A DNA stretch of 64,000 nucleotides from Luteolibacter arcticus (GCF_025950235.1 NZ_JAPDDT010000019.1:50221-114220); one strand, 5' to 3'. Counted from the first letter of the stretch, positions 29,636 through 38,788 are shown. Numbers and translations are program-made. Notes: generated by a model from the letters alone, not told the origin.

Positions 29636-30637
29636 ATGAGCGAACCCAAGCACGTCGCGATCGTCGGCGCCACCGGAGCGGTCGGCGAGGAAATGCTTCT
29701 CTGTCTCGAACAGCGGAATTTCCCCGTCGGAAAACTGACCTTGCTGGCCTCTGCCCGCTCGGCCGGCAAACGCATCCCATTCCGCGGCCAGGACATCGTC
29801 GTGCAGGAGCTCACACACGACAGCTTCGCCGGTGTGGACATCGCGCTCTTTTCCGCAGGCGGCGGCATTTCCCTCGAATTCGGCCCGTCCGCGGCAGCCG
29901 CCGGTGCGGTCGTGATCGACAATTCGTCAGCCTTCCGGATGGACGATGGCGTCCCGCTGGTGGTCCCGGAAATCAACCCCGCCGCCGCGAAGGATCATCC
30001 GAAGGGCATCATCGCCAACCCGAACTGCACCACCATCATCTCGCTGATGGCGCTCGCGCCGCTGCACGAGAAGTTCGGCCTCAAGTCGATCATCGCCTCC
30101 TCCTACCAGGCCGTCTCCGGCTCGGGCGCACAGGGCATCATCGAGCTGGAAGAGCAGGTCAAGGCGATCGCCAACGGACTGCCCTTCGAGCCAAAGGTGT
30201 ATCCGCGCCAGATCGCTTTCAACGTCATCCCGCAAGTCGATTCCTTCACCGCCAACGGCTACACCAAGGAAGAGATGAAGATGCTCAACGAAGGCCGCAA
30301 GATCCTCGGTCACGCCGACCTCAAGGTCTCCTGCACCTGCGTCCGCGTGCCGGTCTATCGCTCGCACTCGGTTTCAATCACCGCGCAGTTTGAGAAGCCA
30401 GTCGATGTCGAAGCCGCCCGCGCCGCCTATGCCGGCAAGCCCGGCATCCAGGTCGTGGATGATCCGGCGAACAAGGTCTTCCCCGTGCCGCTCGACACCA
30501 CCGGCAAGGACGACTGCCTCGTCGGCCGCATCCGCAAGAACCTGGTCCTCGACAACGCCCTCGACCTCTGGGTCGTCGGCGACCAGGTCCGCAAGGGTGC
30601 CGCGCTCAACGCCGTGCAGATCGCCGAGATCCTCTGA
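29636..30637 (+). CDS. asd: Aspartate-semialdehyde dehydrogenase
   Basis: 333 residues. It reduces aspartyl phosphate to the semialdehyde for Lys/DAP, Met and Thr. Features are the NADP-binding GATGAVGEEML, the active-site Cys131 in NPNCTT, SSYQAVSGSGAQG, CVRVPVYRSHS with the catalytic His, and the terminal KGAALNAVQIAE. Length and order are typical. It is followed by a heptamer repeat and the prenyl synthase gene. Confidence 0.95.
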   Translation: MSEPKHVAIVGATGAVGEEMLLCLEQRNFPVGKLTLLASARSAGKRIPFRGQDIVVQELTHDSFAGVDIALFSAGGGISLEFGPSAAAAGAVVIDNSSAFRMDDGVPLVVPEINPAAAKDHPKGIIANPNCTTIISLMALAPLHEKFGLKSIIASSYQAVSGSGAQGIIELEEQVKAIANGLPFEPKVYPRQIAFNVIPQVDSFTANGYTKEEMKMLNEGRKILGHADLKVSCTCVRVPVYRSHSVSITAQFEKPVDVEAARAAYAGKPGIQVVDDPANKVFPVPLDTTGKDDCLVGRIRKNLVLDNALDLWVVGDQVRKGAALNAVQIAEIL

Positions 30638-30640
30638 CGA

Positions 30641-30716
30641 GATCGTAGATGGAGGATGGCAGATGGTAGATTTCTTGCCTTTCATCCGCCATCTACCATC
30701 TGCCATCTACCATCCA
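30641..30716. repeat. Heptamer-period repeat forming a hairpin between asd and the prenyl synthase
   Basis: Units on one side read GATGGAG, GATGGCA, GATGGTA. After a 16-base loop the other side reads ATCCGCC, ATCTACC, ATCTGCC, ATCTACC. The arms are complementary (TGGCAGATGGTAGAT with ATCTACCATCTGCCA). The last unit runs into the start codon of the next gene. Confidence 0.8.
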
Positions 30717-31597
30717 TGGATTTAAAGTCCTACCTCGCCACCCGCGCCGCTGAAGTCGATGCCGCGCTCGATGCCTTCTTGCCGAAGGCGAAGGAAAAGC
30801 CGGCCACCATCCACGCGGCGATGCGCTACACCGTCTTCGCCGGCGGCAAGCGCCTGCGTCCCATCCTCTGCCTCGCCGCGGCTGAGGCCTGCGGTGGCGA
30901 TTCCGAGTCCGCGATCCCGCCCGCCTGCGCGGTGGAGATCCTGCACACCTACTCGCTGGTCCACGATGACCTGCCATGCATGGATGACGATGACCTTCGC
31001 CGCGGACGCCCCACCTGCCACAAGGTCTATGGCGAAGGCATGGCCGTCCTCACCGGCGATGCGCTCCTTACCGAAGCCTTCCTCATCCTTGCCCAGACCC
31101 ATCCGGCGAAGCGCTACCCCGTCGGCAGCTACGTCGCCGAACTCGCATTGACCGGCGGCTCGACCAAGCTCATCGGCGGCCAGGTGATGGACCTTGAGGG
31201 TGAAGGCAAGAAGCTAACCAAGGCCCAGCTCGTGAAAATCCACGAAGCGAAAACCGCCGCGCTGCTGACCACCTCGATCCGCCTCGGCGCGATGACCGCA
31301 AATGCCACCGACAAGCAACTCGAAGCTCTCAGCATCTTCGGCCGCGCCCTTGGCCTCGCCTTCCAGGTGATCGACGACATCCTCGACGTAACAGCCTCCA
31401 CCGAAGTCCTCGGCAAGACCGCCGGCAAGGACGCCGCGGTCGAAAAGGCCACCTACCCCGCCATCCTCGGCCTGGAGAAGTCCCGCAAGGAAGCCGCCAA
31501 GCTCACCAAGGAAGCGATGGATGCCCTGCTACCCCTCGGCAAGAAGGCCCAGCGCCTGCGCGAGATCGCGGACTACCTGCTGAAGCGGGAGTATTGA
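30716..31597 (+). CDS. ispA: Polyprenyl (farnesyl/geranylgeranyl) diphosphate synthase
   Basis: 293 residues. It joins isopentenyl units into C15 or C20 diphosphates for quinones and the undecaprenyl carrier. The first Asp-rich motif is in VHDDLPCMDDDDLRRGRPT, GGKRLRP binds IPP, and the second motif is FQVIDDILDVT. The ATG at 30716 lies directly against the heptamer repeat; the longer frame would translate the repeat and is rejected. Chain length cannot be fixed from sequence alone. Confidence 0.9.
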   Translation: MDLKSYLATRAAEVDAALDAFLPKAKEKPATIHAAMRYTVFAGGKRLRPILCLAAAEACGGDSESAIPPACAVEILHTYSLVHDDLPCMDDDDLRRGRPTCHKVYGEGMAVLTGDALLTEAFLILAQTHPAKRYPVGSYVAELALTGGSTKLIGGQVMDLEGEGKKLTKAQLVKIHEAKTAALLTTSIRLGAMTANATDKQLEALSIFGRALGLAFQVIDDILDVTASTEVLGKTAGKDAAVEKATYPAILGLEKSRKEAAKLTKEAMDALLPLGKKAQRLREIADYLLKREY

Positions 31598-31820
31598 CCG
31601 GTCGGAGCCCGTCAGAATGCCCACAGTGAGAGCGTCCGGTTGACGGCGGAGGCGATTGTGGAGGCAAGCGCGAGGAAGAGGAGGCAGTTTCGGGTCTTCG
31701 GCGATTCGAGTCGGGAGGGAGGCAGAGGAGTAACCGGGGCCTTAGCAGTCGAGGAACCAAGTCTTTCGGATTTGGATCCGGATGCCTGTGAGCGGTTCAG
31801 GGATGGAGGAGAGGAAATCT

Positions 31821-34817
31821 TCACGGTGCGCCGAGCCGGATGCTGATGCGGTAGAAGCGATGGTCCGGTTCGCCGGCCGGCAGCGGATGGCTGGCAGTCG
31901 TTTCGGCGGTGGACTGCCGGGTGATGAGATCGGTCCACTCGTCGAGATCGGCCGAGCTCTGGAGGATATATTCGCGGCCGGGGATCTCATTCCACTCCAG
32001 GCCCAGGGATTGTTCGGTGCGGGTCACCCTGAGCCGCGGCAGTGAATCGCCGCGCGCCGGATCGGTGCCGGCCAGCCATTCGGCCTCCGTGTTAAAGCCA
32101 TCTCCGTCCGCATCGCCGGTGTCATTGACGCGGGTGTCGATCTGGTAGCTCGCGCCGGCTTCCGCAGGAAAATCGAGCACGCCATTTTGGCGGGTCACCG
32201 AGCGCACGGAATTGCCGCTGCGGACGAAGGCACCGGGGCTGCTGATGCTCGCGGGCAGGCGGAGCTTGATTGCCTGCGCACGCGACGAGCGCACCGCCAG
32301 CGCGGTGGGAATCCCGCCCTGCCAAGCGGCATCCACCTCGTAGCCACCGCGGGCACGGATGCCGGTGAACGAGCCGCTCGCCCATGCCGAGGGCAAGGCC
32401 GGCAGCACCGATACCTCGCCGGCATGGGACTGGACGAGCATTTCACACACCGCGGCGGGGAAGCCAAGATTTCCGTCGATCTGGAATGGCGTGTGAGTCG
32501 TGTAGAGGTTCGACATCGTGTTGTAGGTCAAGAGACCCCGTACCATGTCGTAGGCCTTATTCGGATCTCCCAGGCGGGCCCACAAGGCGGCGCGCCAGGG
32601 CCAAGTCCACGAGCGGCGCGAGTCGCCGGTGGTGCCGCGGTCTTGCAGCGAGATCTTCGCGGCGGCGACATAGGCGGGCGTCTCCACCGGATTGAACTGC
32701 GAACCGGGATACGCCGCATAGAGGTGCGAGGTGTGGCGGTGGCCGTCGTGCTCGATCGTCGGCCTTTCCGTGGTCCACTCCATCACCTGCCCCCACGAGC
32801 CGATTCCCGGGACCAGCAGGCGCGAGCGCTTGTCAGCCAGCAAGGCGCGGAATTCTGGCTCGATGCCGAGGACATCCGCCGCGGCGATCGTATTCGAGAA
32901 GAGGTCCCACACGATTTCCTGCACATAGGAGACGCCGTCCTCGGTCGGCCCGTGCTCGGGCGACCAGCCATTCGGGCCGACCAGCTTGCCATCCGGCCGT
33001 GTCACCAGGCGGGCGATCCAGAATTCGCAGATCTCCTTCATGACCGGCCAGGCCGTGCCTTGCAGGAAAGCGGTGTCACCACTGTGGGCATAGTGTTCCC
33101 AGTAGTGGCGGGCCAGCCAGGCGGAGGATGGCGTGTCCCAGTCCCACCCGTGCCCGCCGAAGGGATTCACCGAGGTCCGCATGGTCCACCCCGGCGTCTC
33201 CGCGCCGAAGGAGGCCTTGGTCGCGGTGCGGCTGAGCGGCGCGATGGCACCGAGGTAGCGGAACAACGGCTCGTGGCACTCGGAAAGATTCGCCGGCTCC
33301 GCCATCCAGTAGTTCATCTGGAGGTTGATATTGACGTGGTAGTCGGAGAACCACGGCGGGTTGTTGCTGTTGTTCCAAAGCCCCTGGAGATTCGCCGGCA
33401 GCGAATCGCGCGAGCAGGAAATCAGCAGGTAGCGGCCGAACTGGAACAGCAGCGACTCCAAGTGGCGGTCGGTGCCACCCGCCTTGTACGCCGTGAGCCG
33501 CGCGGGAGTGAGCGTTTCCGCCGGAGCCGCGCCCAGGTCGAGCGTGACGCGATTGAAAAGCGCGTGATAGTCCGCAAGGTGCGCTGTCTTCAATCCATCG
33601 TAGCCGAGGGCCTGCGCGGCATTGAGGCGGGCGGCGACCGGCACCGCGGGATTGATGCCATTGCGGAAGGCCGGGGTGGTGGTGGCATCCAGCGCGTAGT
33701 CGGTGGCCGCGGCGTGGAGGATGACCAGCGAGTCGCAATTCTCCGCCCGCAGCGTGTTGCCGGAGACGGTCAAGGAACCACCCGTGTGGAGGACTCGGAC
33801 CCGCGTGGCGTAGCGCAGGCCGTTGTTCGACAGTACGGCGGCGAAGCCGATCTCGCTGCCTGCAGCCACCGTGGTTTCCGCGTGGGCTCCCACGAGCCTG
33901 AAACTGGTGCTGATCTTCCCCGCTTGATCGGCCGAGAAACGGGTGGCGATGATCTGGTGCGGATGCGAGGCGAACGATTCACGGAGGAAATTCACTCCAT
34001 TCCGTATCCAGGTCACGCGGTGGATGGAATCGGCGACATCGAGCGAGCGAACCAGATTGGCGGGTACTGCCGTGGTCAAAGCCGGCGTCAGCGTGATCTC
34101 CGCCACTTGGAAATGAGGGACCGCGGTATTCGGTGCGAAGACGAAGCGATAGTGCGTGTAGGCACCGGATGTCGCGGCGGTGAAGTTCACGGTCTGCTTC
34201 CGGTTCGGGAACGGCCACACCGGGGTGGTCGCCGCGCTGAGATTGCGGCTGTCGAGCTGGGTCCAGGAGCTGCCGTCATTCGAGCCCTCGAAGGTCCAGG
34301 TCTTCGGATCGCGGGCCGCCACGTCATTGGCCGAGGCCAGCGAGTAGCCGGTGAAGACCACTGGCGCCGGATAGGATGCCTGCCAGATGACGGTCTTGTT
34401 GAGGTGCTCGAAGCACCACTTGGTATCGACGCTGCCGTCCACGGACTTGGCGACCGTTTCGGTGGAGGAGGCCGCCATGTGGTCAGCCAGCGTGGGCCAG
34501 GACACCGTCGGGCCCGCGGCACCCTCCTCAAGGTAAAGGTCGCCGAAATTCTGATAGGCCCCGAACGAATTGACGTCATAGCCGCCGGAAGGATTGGCGC
34601 CGCCCGTCCAGAGGGTGATCTCGTTGAACTGCATCCGCTCGGCAAGTGGGCTGCCGTAGATCATCGCCCCAACCCGGCCATTGCCGATCGGCAGCGCCTG
34701 CGATTCCCAATCCGTCGCGGGAGTGGCGAAGCGGATTTCCAGCGGCCCGGCGAGCGCGGCGGCGGCGGCGACGAGCGAAGCCGCGAGGCAGCGATACAGA
34801 AAAGCGGAAAGGAACAT
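31821..34817 (-). CDS. Secreted GH95 family alpha-L-fucosidase-like enzyme
   Basis: 998 residues. A signal peptide (about 1-23) precedes a GH95 N-terminal domain (PLEIRFATPATDWESQALPI, NGRVGAMIYG), interrupted at about 108-245 by a discoidin (F5/8C)-like carbohydrate-binding insertion. The (alpha/alpha)6 barrel follows, with Asn496-x-Asn498 (HVNINLQMNYW), Glu621/Glu626 (SPEHGPTEDG) and Asp781 (FQIDGNLG) as likely catalytic residues. The end carries DTGDADGDGFNTEAE, like the giant protein, then a beta domain. GH95 enzymes remove alpha-1,2-fucose or galactose from glycans by inversion. The region 31598-31820 downstream holds no supported gene. Confidence 0.88.
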   Translation of the reverse strand: MFLSAFLYRCLAASLVAAAAALAGPLEIRFATPATDWESQALPIGNGRVGAMIYGSPLAERMQFNEITLWTGGANPSGGYDVNSFGAYQNFGDLYLEEGAAGPTVSWPTLADHMAASSTETVAKSVDGSVDTKWCFEHLNKTVIWQASYPAPVVFTGYSLASANDVAARDPKTWTFEGSNDGSSWTQLDSRNLSAATTPVWPFPNRKQTVNFTAATSGAYTHYRFVFAPNTAVPHFQVAEITLTPALTTAVPANLVRSLDVADSIHRVTWIRNGVNFLRESFASHPHQIIATRFSADQAGKISTSFRLVGAHAETTVAAGSEIGFAAVLSNNGLRYATRVRVLHTGGSLTVSGNTLRAENCDSLVILHAAATDYALDATTTPAFRNGINPAVPVAARLNAAQALGYDGLKTAHLADYHALFNRVTLDLGAAPAETLTPARLTAYKAGGTDRHLESLLFQFGRYLLISCSRDSLPANLQGLWNNSNNPPWFSDYHVNINLQMNYWMAEPANLSECHEPLFRYLGAIAPLSRTATKASFGAETPGWTMRTSVNPFGGHGWDWDTPSSAWLARHYWEHYAHSGDTAFLQGTAWPVMKEICEFWIARLVTRPDGKLVGPNGWSPEHGPTEDGVSYVQEIVWDLFSNTIAAADVLGIEPEFRALLADKRSRLLVPGIGSWGQVMEWTTERPTIEHDGHRHTSHLYAAYPGSQFNPVETPAYVAAAKISLQDRGTTGDSRRSWTWPWRAALWARLGDPNKAYDMVRGLLTYNTMSNLYTTHTPFQIDGNLGFPAAVCEMLVQSHAGEVSVLPALPSAWASGSFTGIRARGGYEVDAAWQGGIPTALAVRSSRAQAIKLRLPASISSPGAFVRSGNSVRSVTRQNGVLDFPAEAGASYQIDTRVNDTGDADGDGFNTEAEWLAGTDPARGDSLPRLRVTRTEQSLGLEWNEIPGREYILQSSADLDEWTDLITRQSTAETTASHPLPAGEPDHRFYRISIRLGAP

Positions 34818-35076
34818 CGATTCAGGTCAAATTGGAGAGCTTTGCGGAGCCGGTGCCCCGGCTGTATCCATTGTCGTCGGCATGGATTTTCATGGAGATC
34901 CTGGCAAGGCAAAGCCGCCAAGCCACGGCCACAGTGGCAGGAACATTACGTCACTCAATGGATATTTCTGTGCCATTTATTGATATAGAGAGACCCAATC
35001 GGCATTCCAAATGCTAACCCGCGCCCCGCTGAAGGGTCTCTCGGAATTCGTCGCAGCAAGTCAACCACCCCTCTCC

Positions 35077-35330
35077 CAGCGCCAACGGCGCGACATCCCT
35101 CAGCCCCGGGCAACGTCCATGGTGCCCGCGCGCGGATCATTGCGGCCTGAAGGGCCGCGAGACGGGCGGAGCGCACATCGTCATCGGGCGTGCATCTCCC
35201 CTAACAAGTTCGCACATGGGATGTGACCCAATGCCGCTTCCATCCTCTCCTAGTCTATCGGGCCTTCAGCCCTCCTTATGATCTGGATGGCAAACCACGC
35301 CCGTTGGGCGGGGCTGAGGGATTACGCCCC
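35077..35330. repeat. Repeat cluster in a 623-bp gene-free gap
   Basis: The gap 34818-35440 holds no convincing gene. It contains family C (35077-35107; 20 bases shared with the reverse complement of 4310-4339), a perfect 13-bp inverted pair ATCCCTCAGCCCC (35095-35107) and GGGGCTGAGGGAT (35310-35322), GCGGCC/GGCCGC near 35143-35160, and CGCCC-GTT-GGGCG at 35298-35310. The AT-rich part 34960-35000 may hold the promoter of the GH95 gene. Confidence 0.65.
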
Positions 35331-35440
35331 CTTGGGGCTTGGAGAATACCGGGTCGTTGACAGGACATCGTGCCGTTGGTGCGAGAAACCATAGACATTC
35401 ACGCAATAGCCATGGTGTCGAAAATCGACCGGGGCTCCCG

Positions 35441-35650
35441 TCACAAACACAAGAACCATACCCCCAACGCAAAGGCCCCGACCCACACCGCGCCGATGTG
35501 CGCGAGGCCGAAGCTGCGGGCTCCCGGGGTCTCCGCGCGATGATCATGGTGCGGGCCGAAGAGCGCACCGTATTTCATCACAAGCCATCCTCCGAGGATG
35601 GTCCAGAAGACGAGGAATGCGACGATGATGAGCTTGATGACGAGTGGCAT
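35441..35650 (-). CDS. Small two-helix membrane protein
   Basis: 69 residues from the ATG at 35650 (MPLVIKLIIVAFLVFW). Hydrophobic helices lie at about 3-24 and 50-68, joined by a loop with GPHHDHRAETPGARSFG, whose three His residues could bind a metal. No named family. It is divergent from the MocR regulator; the palindrome at 35717 lies in their shared promoter region. Confidence 0.6.
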   Translation of the reverse strand: MPLVIKLIIVAFLVFWTILGGWLVMKYGALFGPHHDHRAETPGARSFGLAHIGAVWVGAFALGVWFLCL

Positions 35651-35716
35651 GGCGGACGAACCGACTCTGCCAGACTCCCCCGCAGTCGATAGGTACAGGT
35701 GAAAGAAAATCGCCGG

Positions 35717-35733
35717 AGTACAGAATCTGTACT
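35717..35733. promoter_or_regulatory. Perfect palindromic operator candidate for the MocR regulator
   Basis: AGTACAGA-A-TCTGTACT, an exact 17-bp palindrome, 33 bp before the MocR start and 66 bp before the divergent membrane protein. A further half-site-like GTACAG lies at about 35693. GntR/MocR regulators commonly bind such sites beside their own gene. Confidence 0.65.
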
Positions 35734-35766
35734 GCATTCGTTTCGCGGCGGCTGTATCTGGCGGCG

Positions 35767-37209
35767 ATGGCTAAACCGCCCAAGATCGTTGCCATGCCTA
35801 CCGCTGCGCCGCTGCACCAGGAGCTTTCCGAAAAGCTCGCCGGATTGATTCGCGCCGGAACCTTTCCCGCGGGCTCGCGCTTTCCCTCAATCCGCCATAC
35901 CAGCCGCGAGCACCGGGTTAGCATCTCGACGGTGATGGAGGCCTATCGGCACCTTGAGGACGAAGGCTTCATCGAAGCCCGCCCGCGCTCCGGCTACTTC
36001 GTCGCGCCCCCCAAGATCACGGCCGACCGCTTTCCCACGACAGCCACGCGCGCATCGAAGCCGCTGAAGGTCGGCTCGATCATCGAGGCGATCATGGACA
36101 CCGCCGGCGACCCGGCCTTCGTGCCCTTTGCGACCGCGGCACCGGGCGACGGCATCGTGCCGGAGTCGAAGCTCGCCGGGATCACCCGCGAGGTAATGCG
36201 CAAGCACGGCGCAGAAGCCCTGCGCTATACACCGCCACAAGGCCGCCGCGAACTGCGCGCCGCGCTTTCCCGACGGCTCTTCGACATCGGCCTGAAGGTC
36301 GCACCGGATGAAATCATCACGACCCAAGGGGCCACCGAGGGCCTGCTGCTCGCCCTGCGCGCCACCACGAAAGCCGGCGATCTCGTAGCCGTGGAATCGC
36401 CCGCGTACTTCGGCACGCTCAATCTGGTCCGCGACCTTGGGCTGCGGGTCATCGAGATCCCCGTCGATCCACGCACTGGCCTCGTCGTCGAAGCCTTGGC
36501 CACGGCGTTGAAGAAGCACGCCATCGCCGCCTGCATCGTGCAGCCGCATTTCCAGAACCCGCTCGGCAGCGTGATGCCCGAGTCTAACAAAAAGGCGCTC
36601 GCCGCCCTCGCGGACAAGCACGGCTTCACGATCATCGAGGACGATGTCTATGGCGATCTCTCCCACGATGGAGTGCGCCCGCCCTCGATCGCCATCCACA
36701 GCGATCGCGTGATCCATTGCGGATCGGTATCGAAGACCATCGCCCCCGGCCTACGCGTCGGCTGGCTGGTGCCCGGTGCCCACCTCGCGGAAATCCGGCG
36801 CTTGAAAGGCATCCAATGCCCTTGGAATGGCACGCTCTCCGAACTCGTCATCGCCGGCTTCCTCGATGCCGGCGGATACGATCGCCACCTCCGCCGCATC
36901 CGCGGACTCTACGCCGGCCAATGCGCCCAGACGCGCGAGGCGGTGCTGCGGCACTTCCCCGACTACGCCCGCGTGAACCGCCCCGCCGGTGGCTTCGTGC
37001 TGTGGGTGGAAATGCCGGCTGGCTTCGACTCGCAGGCTTTCACCCAGGCCGCGCTGAAGAAAGGCATCAGCCTCTCGCCCGGGACCATCTTCTCCGCTTC
37101 CGGCGGCTTGAATCATTGCTTCCGCCTGAGCTGCGGCTTCGCCTTCGGCGAGCGCACGCTGGAAGCCATCGCCACTCTCGGCAAACTCGCACCGCATCAC
37201 CGCTCGTGA
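35767..37209 (+). CDS. MocR-type (GntR/aminotransferase) transcriptional regulator
   Basis: 480 residues. An N-terminal GntR winged helix (about 12-78; LIRAGTFPAGSRFPSIR, STVMEAYRHLEDEGF) joins a fold-type-I aminotransferase domain with the PLP Lys323 in GSVSKTIAPGLRVGW. Such proteins sense a PLP adduct or amino compound and regulate a neighbouring transporter or biosynthetic gene. The stop overlaps the EamA start by 4 bp, so it is co-translated with that exporter. The start at 35767 is after the palindrome; the longer frame would cover the operator. Confidence 0.88.
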   Translation: MAKPPKIVAMPTAAPLHQELSEKLAGLIRAGTFPAGSRFPSIRHTSREHRVSISTVMEAYRHLEDEGFIEARPRSGYFVAPPKITADRFPTTATRASKPLKVGSIIEAIMDTAGDPAFVPFATAAPGDGIVPESKLAGITREVMRKHGAEALRYTPPQGRRELRAALSRRLFDIGLKVAPDEIITTQGATEGLLLALRATTKAGDLVAVESPAYFGTLNLVRDLGLRVIEIPVDPRTGLVVEALATALKKHAIAACIVQPHFQNPLGSVMPESNKKALAALADKHGFTIIEDDVYGDLSHDGVRPPSIAIHSDRVIHCGSVSKTIAPGLRVGWLVPGAHLAEIRRLKGIQCPWNGTLSELVIAGFLDAGGYDRHLRRIRGLYAGQCAQTREAVLRHFPDYARVNRPAGGFVLWVEMPAGFDSQAFTQAALKKGISLSPGTIFSASGGLNHCFRLSCGFAFGERTLEAIATLGKLAPHHRS

Positions 37210-38126
37210 ACGCTTCCCGCAAAGGCATGCTCTTCGGGCTGGCGGGCGTGATGGCATTCGGCCTCACGCTGCCCGCCACGCGGCTGGCGGTGGCGTCACT
37301 CGATCCGGCCTTCGTCGGGCTCGGTCGTGCCGCGGTGGCAGCGTTGCCCGCGGCAATGTTGCTGTTTCTAACAAAGCAGCCATTCCCATCGCGCGATCAA
37401 TGGCAGCGCCTCGCCATCGTCGTGCTCGGCGTAATCGTCGGCTTCCCGCTGTCGATCGGTTGGGCAATGCAACGCGTGGATGCCTCGCATGGCGGCGTGG
37501 TGCTCGGCCTGTTGCCGCTTGCCACCGCCTGCGCAGCCTTCCTCCGCGCGGGGGAAAATCCATCGCGGCGCTTCTGGGTATGCAGCCTGGCTGGCAGCGT
37601 CACCGTCGTTGCCTTCGCCCTTACCGCGAGCAGCGGCAAGCTGACTCCCGCGGATGGCGCGCTGCTATTGGCCGTCGCCTTCGCTGCGATCGGCTATGCC
37701 GAGGGCGGCCGGCTCGCACGCGAGCTGGGCGGCTGGCAGGTCATGTGCTGGTCGCTGGCGGCGGCGCTGCCCTTCATCCTCGGCCCGCTGATCTGGCTGG
37801 GACTTAACTACGGCGTCCATGGCACCACATCATCGTGGGCGGGTTTCGCTTACTTGAGCTTGGTCAGCTCCTTCCTCGGCATGTTCGCGTGGTATCAAGG
37901 TCTCGCCCTCGGTGGCGTGGCGAAGGTCGGCCAGATCCAGCTACTCCAGCCATTCTTCACCTTCCTCTTCGCGATGGCCTTCCTCGGCGAACGCTTCGGC
38001 TGGCAACCGGTCGCATGCGCGGCGCTGGTCGCCGGGCTCATCGCCCTTGGCCGCCGCGGCGCTGGTCCCAGAGGTACCAGCCTTCCACTTTCTCGCGCGC
38101 CCACGGTGTCTTCCGCAGAAACGTGA
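37206..38126 (+). CDS. EamA/DMT-superfamily exporter
   Basis: 306 residues from a GTG overlapping the MocR stop. About ten hydrophobic helices in two repeats; the first begins GMLFGLAGVMAFGLTLPATRLAV. The superfamily exports amino acids, nucleobases or metabolites. Linkage to a MocR regulator points to an amino-acid-like or vitamin-like substrate. Its last 89 bp overlap the 3' end of the VF530 gene on the other strand, and its final 25 residues may be an extension. Confidence 0.82.
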   Translation: MNASRKGMLFGLAGVMAFGLTLPATRLAVASLDPAFVGLGRAAVAALPAAMLLFLTKQPFPSRDQWQRLAIVVLGVIVGFPLSIGWAMQRVDASHGGVVLGLLPLATACAAFLRAGENPSRRFWVCSLAGSVTVVAFALTASSGKLTPADGALLLAVAFAAIGYAEGGRLARELGGWQVMCWSLAAALPFILGPLIWLGLNYGVHGTTSSWAGFAYLSLVSSFLGMFAWYQGLALGGVAKVGQIQLLQPFFTFLFAMAFLGERFGWQPVACAALVAGLIALGRRGAGPRGTSLPLSRAPTVSSAET

Positions 38127-38292
38127 GGCTGGATTTGATGCTCGGGTTGTCGAGGAAGCACCTGACCCGGATCCGGCGACCCATCTCTTCCCAGCCGTAA
38201 CGCTCCTGCAGCGTGCGGACGATGGTCTCCAGCGTCACGCCATGCAGCGGATCCCTCGGGTGCTCTCTCGATGGCGGTGGTTCCTCGCTCAT
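38038..38292 (-). CDS. VF530 family (DUF2132) DNA-binding protein
   Basis: 84 residues. LHGVTLETIVRTLQERYGWEE followed by IRVRCF and PSIKSSLTFLRKTPWARE match the VF530 family closely; a member was shown structurally to have a DNA-binding-like fold. The last ten or so residues are basic and Gly-rich. It overlaps EamA convergently and the DUF5069 gene by 4 bp (co-translation). Confidence 0.88.
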   Translation of the reverse strand: MSEEPPPSREHPRDPLHGVTLETIVRTLQERYGWEEMGRRIRVRCFLDNPSIKSSLTFLRKTPWAREKVEGWYLWDQRRGGQGR

Positions 38293-38714
38293 GACTTACG
38301 ACCCTCGTCGTACTCGTAGAAATCGAACATCGTCATCAGCTCCGCGCGGTCCGCGAAACCCCCATCGGCCTTGGCCTTCTCAAAGAACTCCGTGCCGCCG
38401 TCCTCATCGCGCCAACCGCGCTTGCAGGCGAAACCGTTCCACACCAGGTAGTCGATCGCATGCAGTCCGCGGCCTTCACCGAGACACCACGCGAGCGTAT
38501 CCTCGTCGCTGGCCCCTCCGATAATGCGGGTTTTCACGTCCGCGTAGTCCACCCGGAGAAAGGCGCAAATCCGGCCATCGAACCCCTTCCCGAGGTAGCC
38601 GTGATAGTCCTGGCCGAGTTCCCCGGCGGCGTGCAGGCGGATCTTGTCGCACATCCGAGGGAAATAGACGAGTCCGCCGGTTTGATCGTAGGCGCTGCGG
38701 GGAAAGCGGGGCAT
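38289..38714 (-). CDS. DUF5069 protein
   Basis: 141 residues. The signature GGLVYFPRMCDKIRLHAAGE, then DYHGYLGKGFDGRICAFL and WNGFACKRGWRDEDGG, identifies the DUF5069 family, common in Verrucomicrobia and Planctomycetes and of unknown function. Cytoplasmic by appearance. It is coupled to the VF530 gene by an ATGA overlap. Confidence 0.88.
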   Translation of the reverse strand: MPRFPRSAYDQTGGLVYFPRMCDKIRLHAAGELGQDYHGYLGKGFDGRICAFLRVDYADVKTRIIGGASDEDTLAWCLGEGRGLHAIDYLVWNGFACKRGWRDEDGGTEFFEKAKADGGFADRAELMTMFDFYEYDEGRKS

Positions 38715-38788
38715 GGCGGGATTCTCGCAGGATCAGGCCGCGGCGCAATTGTCATGACACACGCCTCGCGAGTGCGGCAGCTTCACCA

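Noticed and set aside
31598..31820. Possible small gene between the prenyl synthase and GH95 genes
   Set aside because: Neither strand gives a frame with a credible start and composition. The gap is left as non-coding.
31612..31938. A minus-strand frame after the GH95 stop ending in a hydrophobic stretch (LLFLALASTIASAV)
   Set aside because: Most of it overlaps the end of the GH95 gene in another frame. The hydrophobic part has no start codon of its own and does not fit a PEP-CTERM or other sorting tail.
32187..34988. A 933-codon open frame on the plus strand, opposite the GH95 gene
   Set aside because: It is the antisense shadow of a GC-rich gene. Its translation is Arg/Gly/His-rich with no domain, while the minus strand gives a complete GH95 enzyme.
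35266..35568. A 100-codon minus-strand frame across the 35 kb repeat cluster
   Set aside because: It is encoded by the intergenic repeats and the antisense of the small membrane protein, and has no domain.
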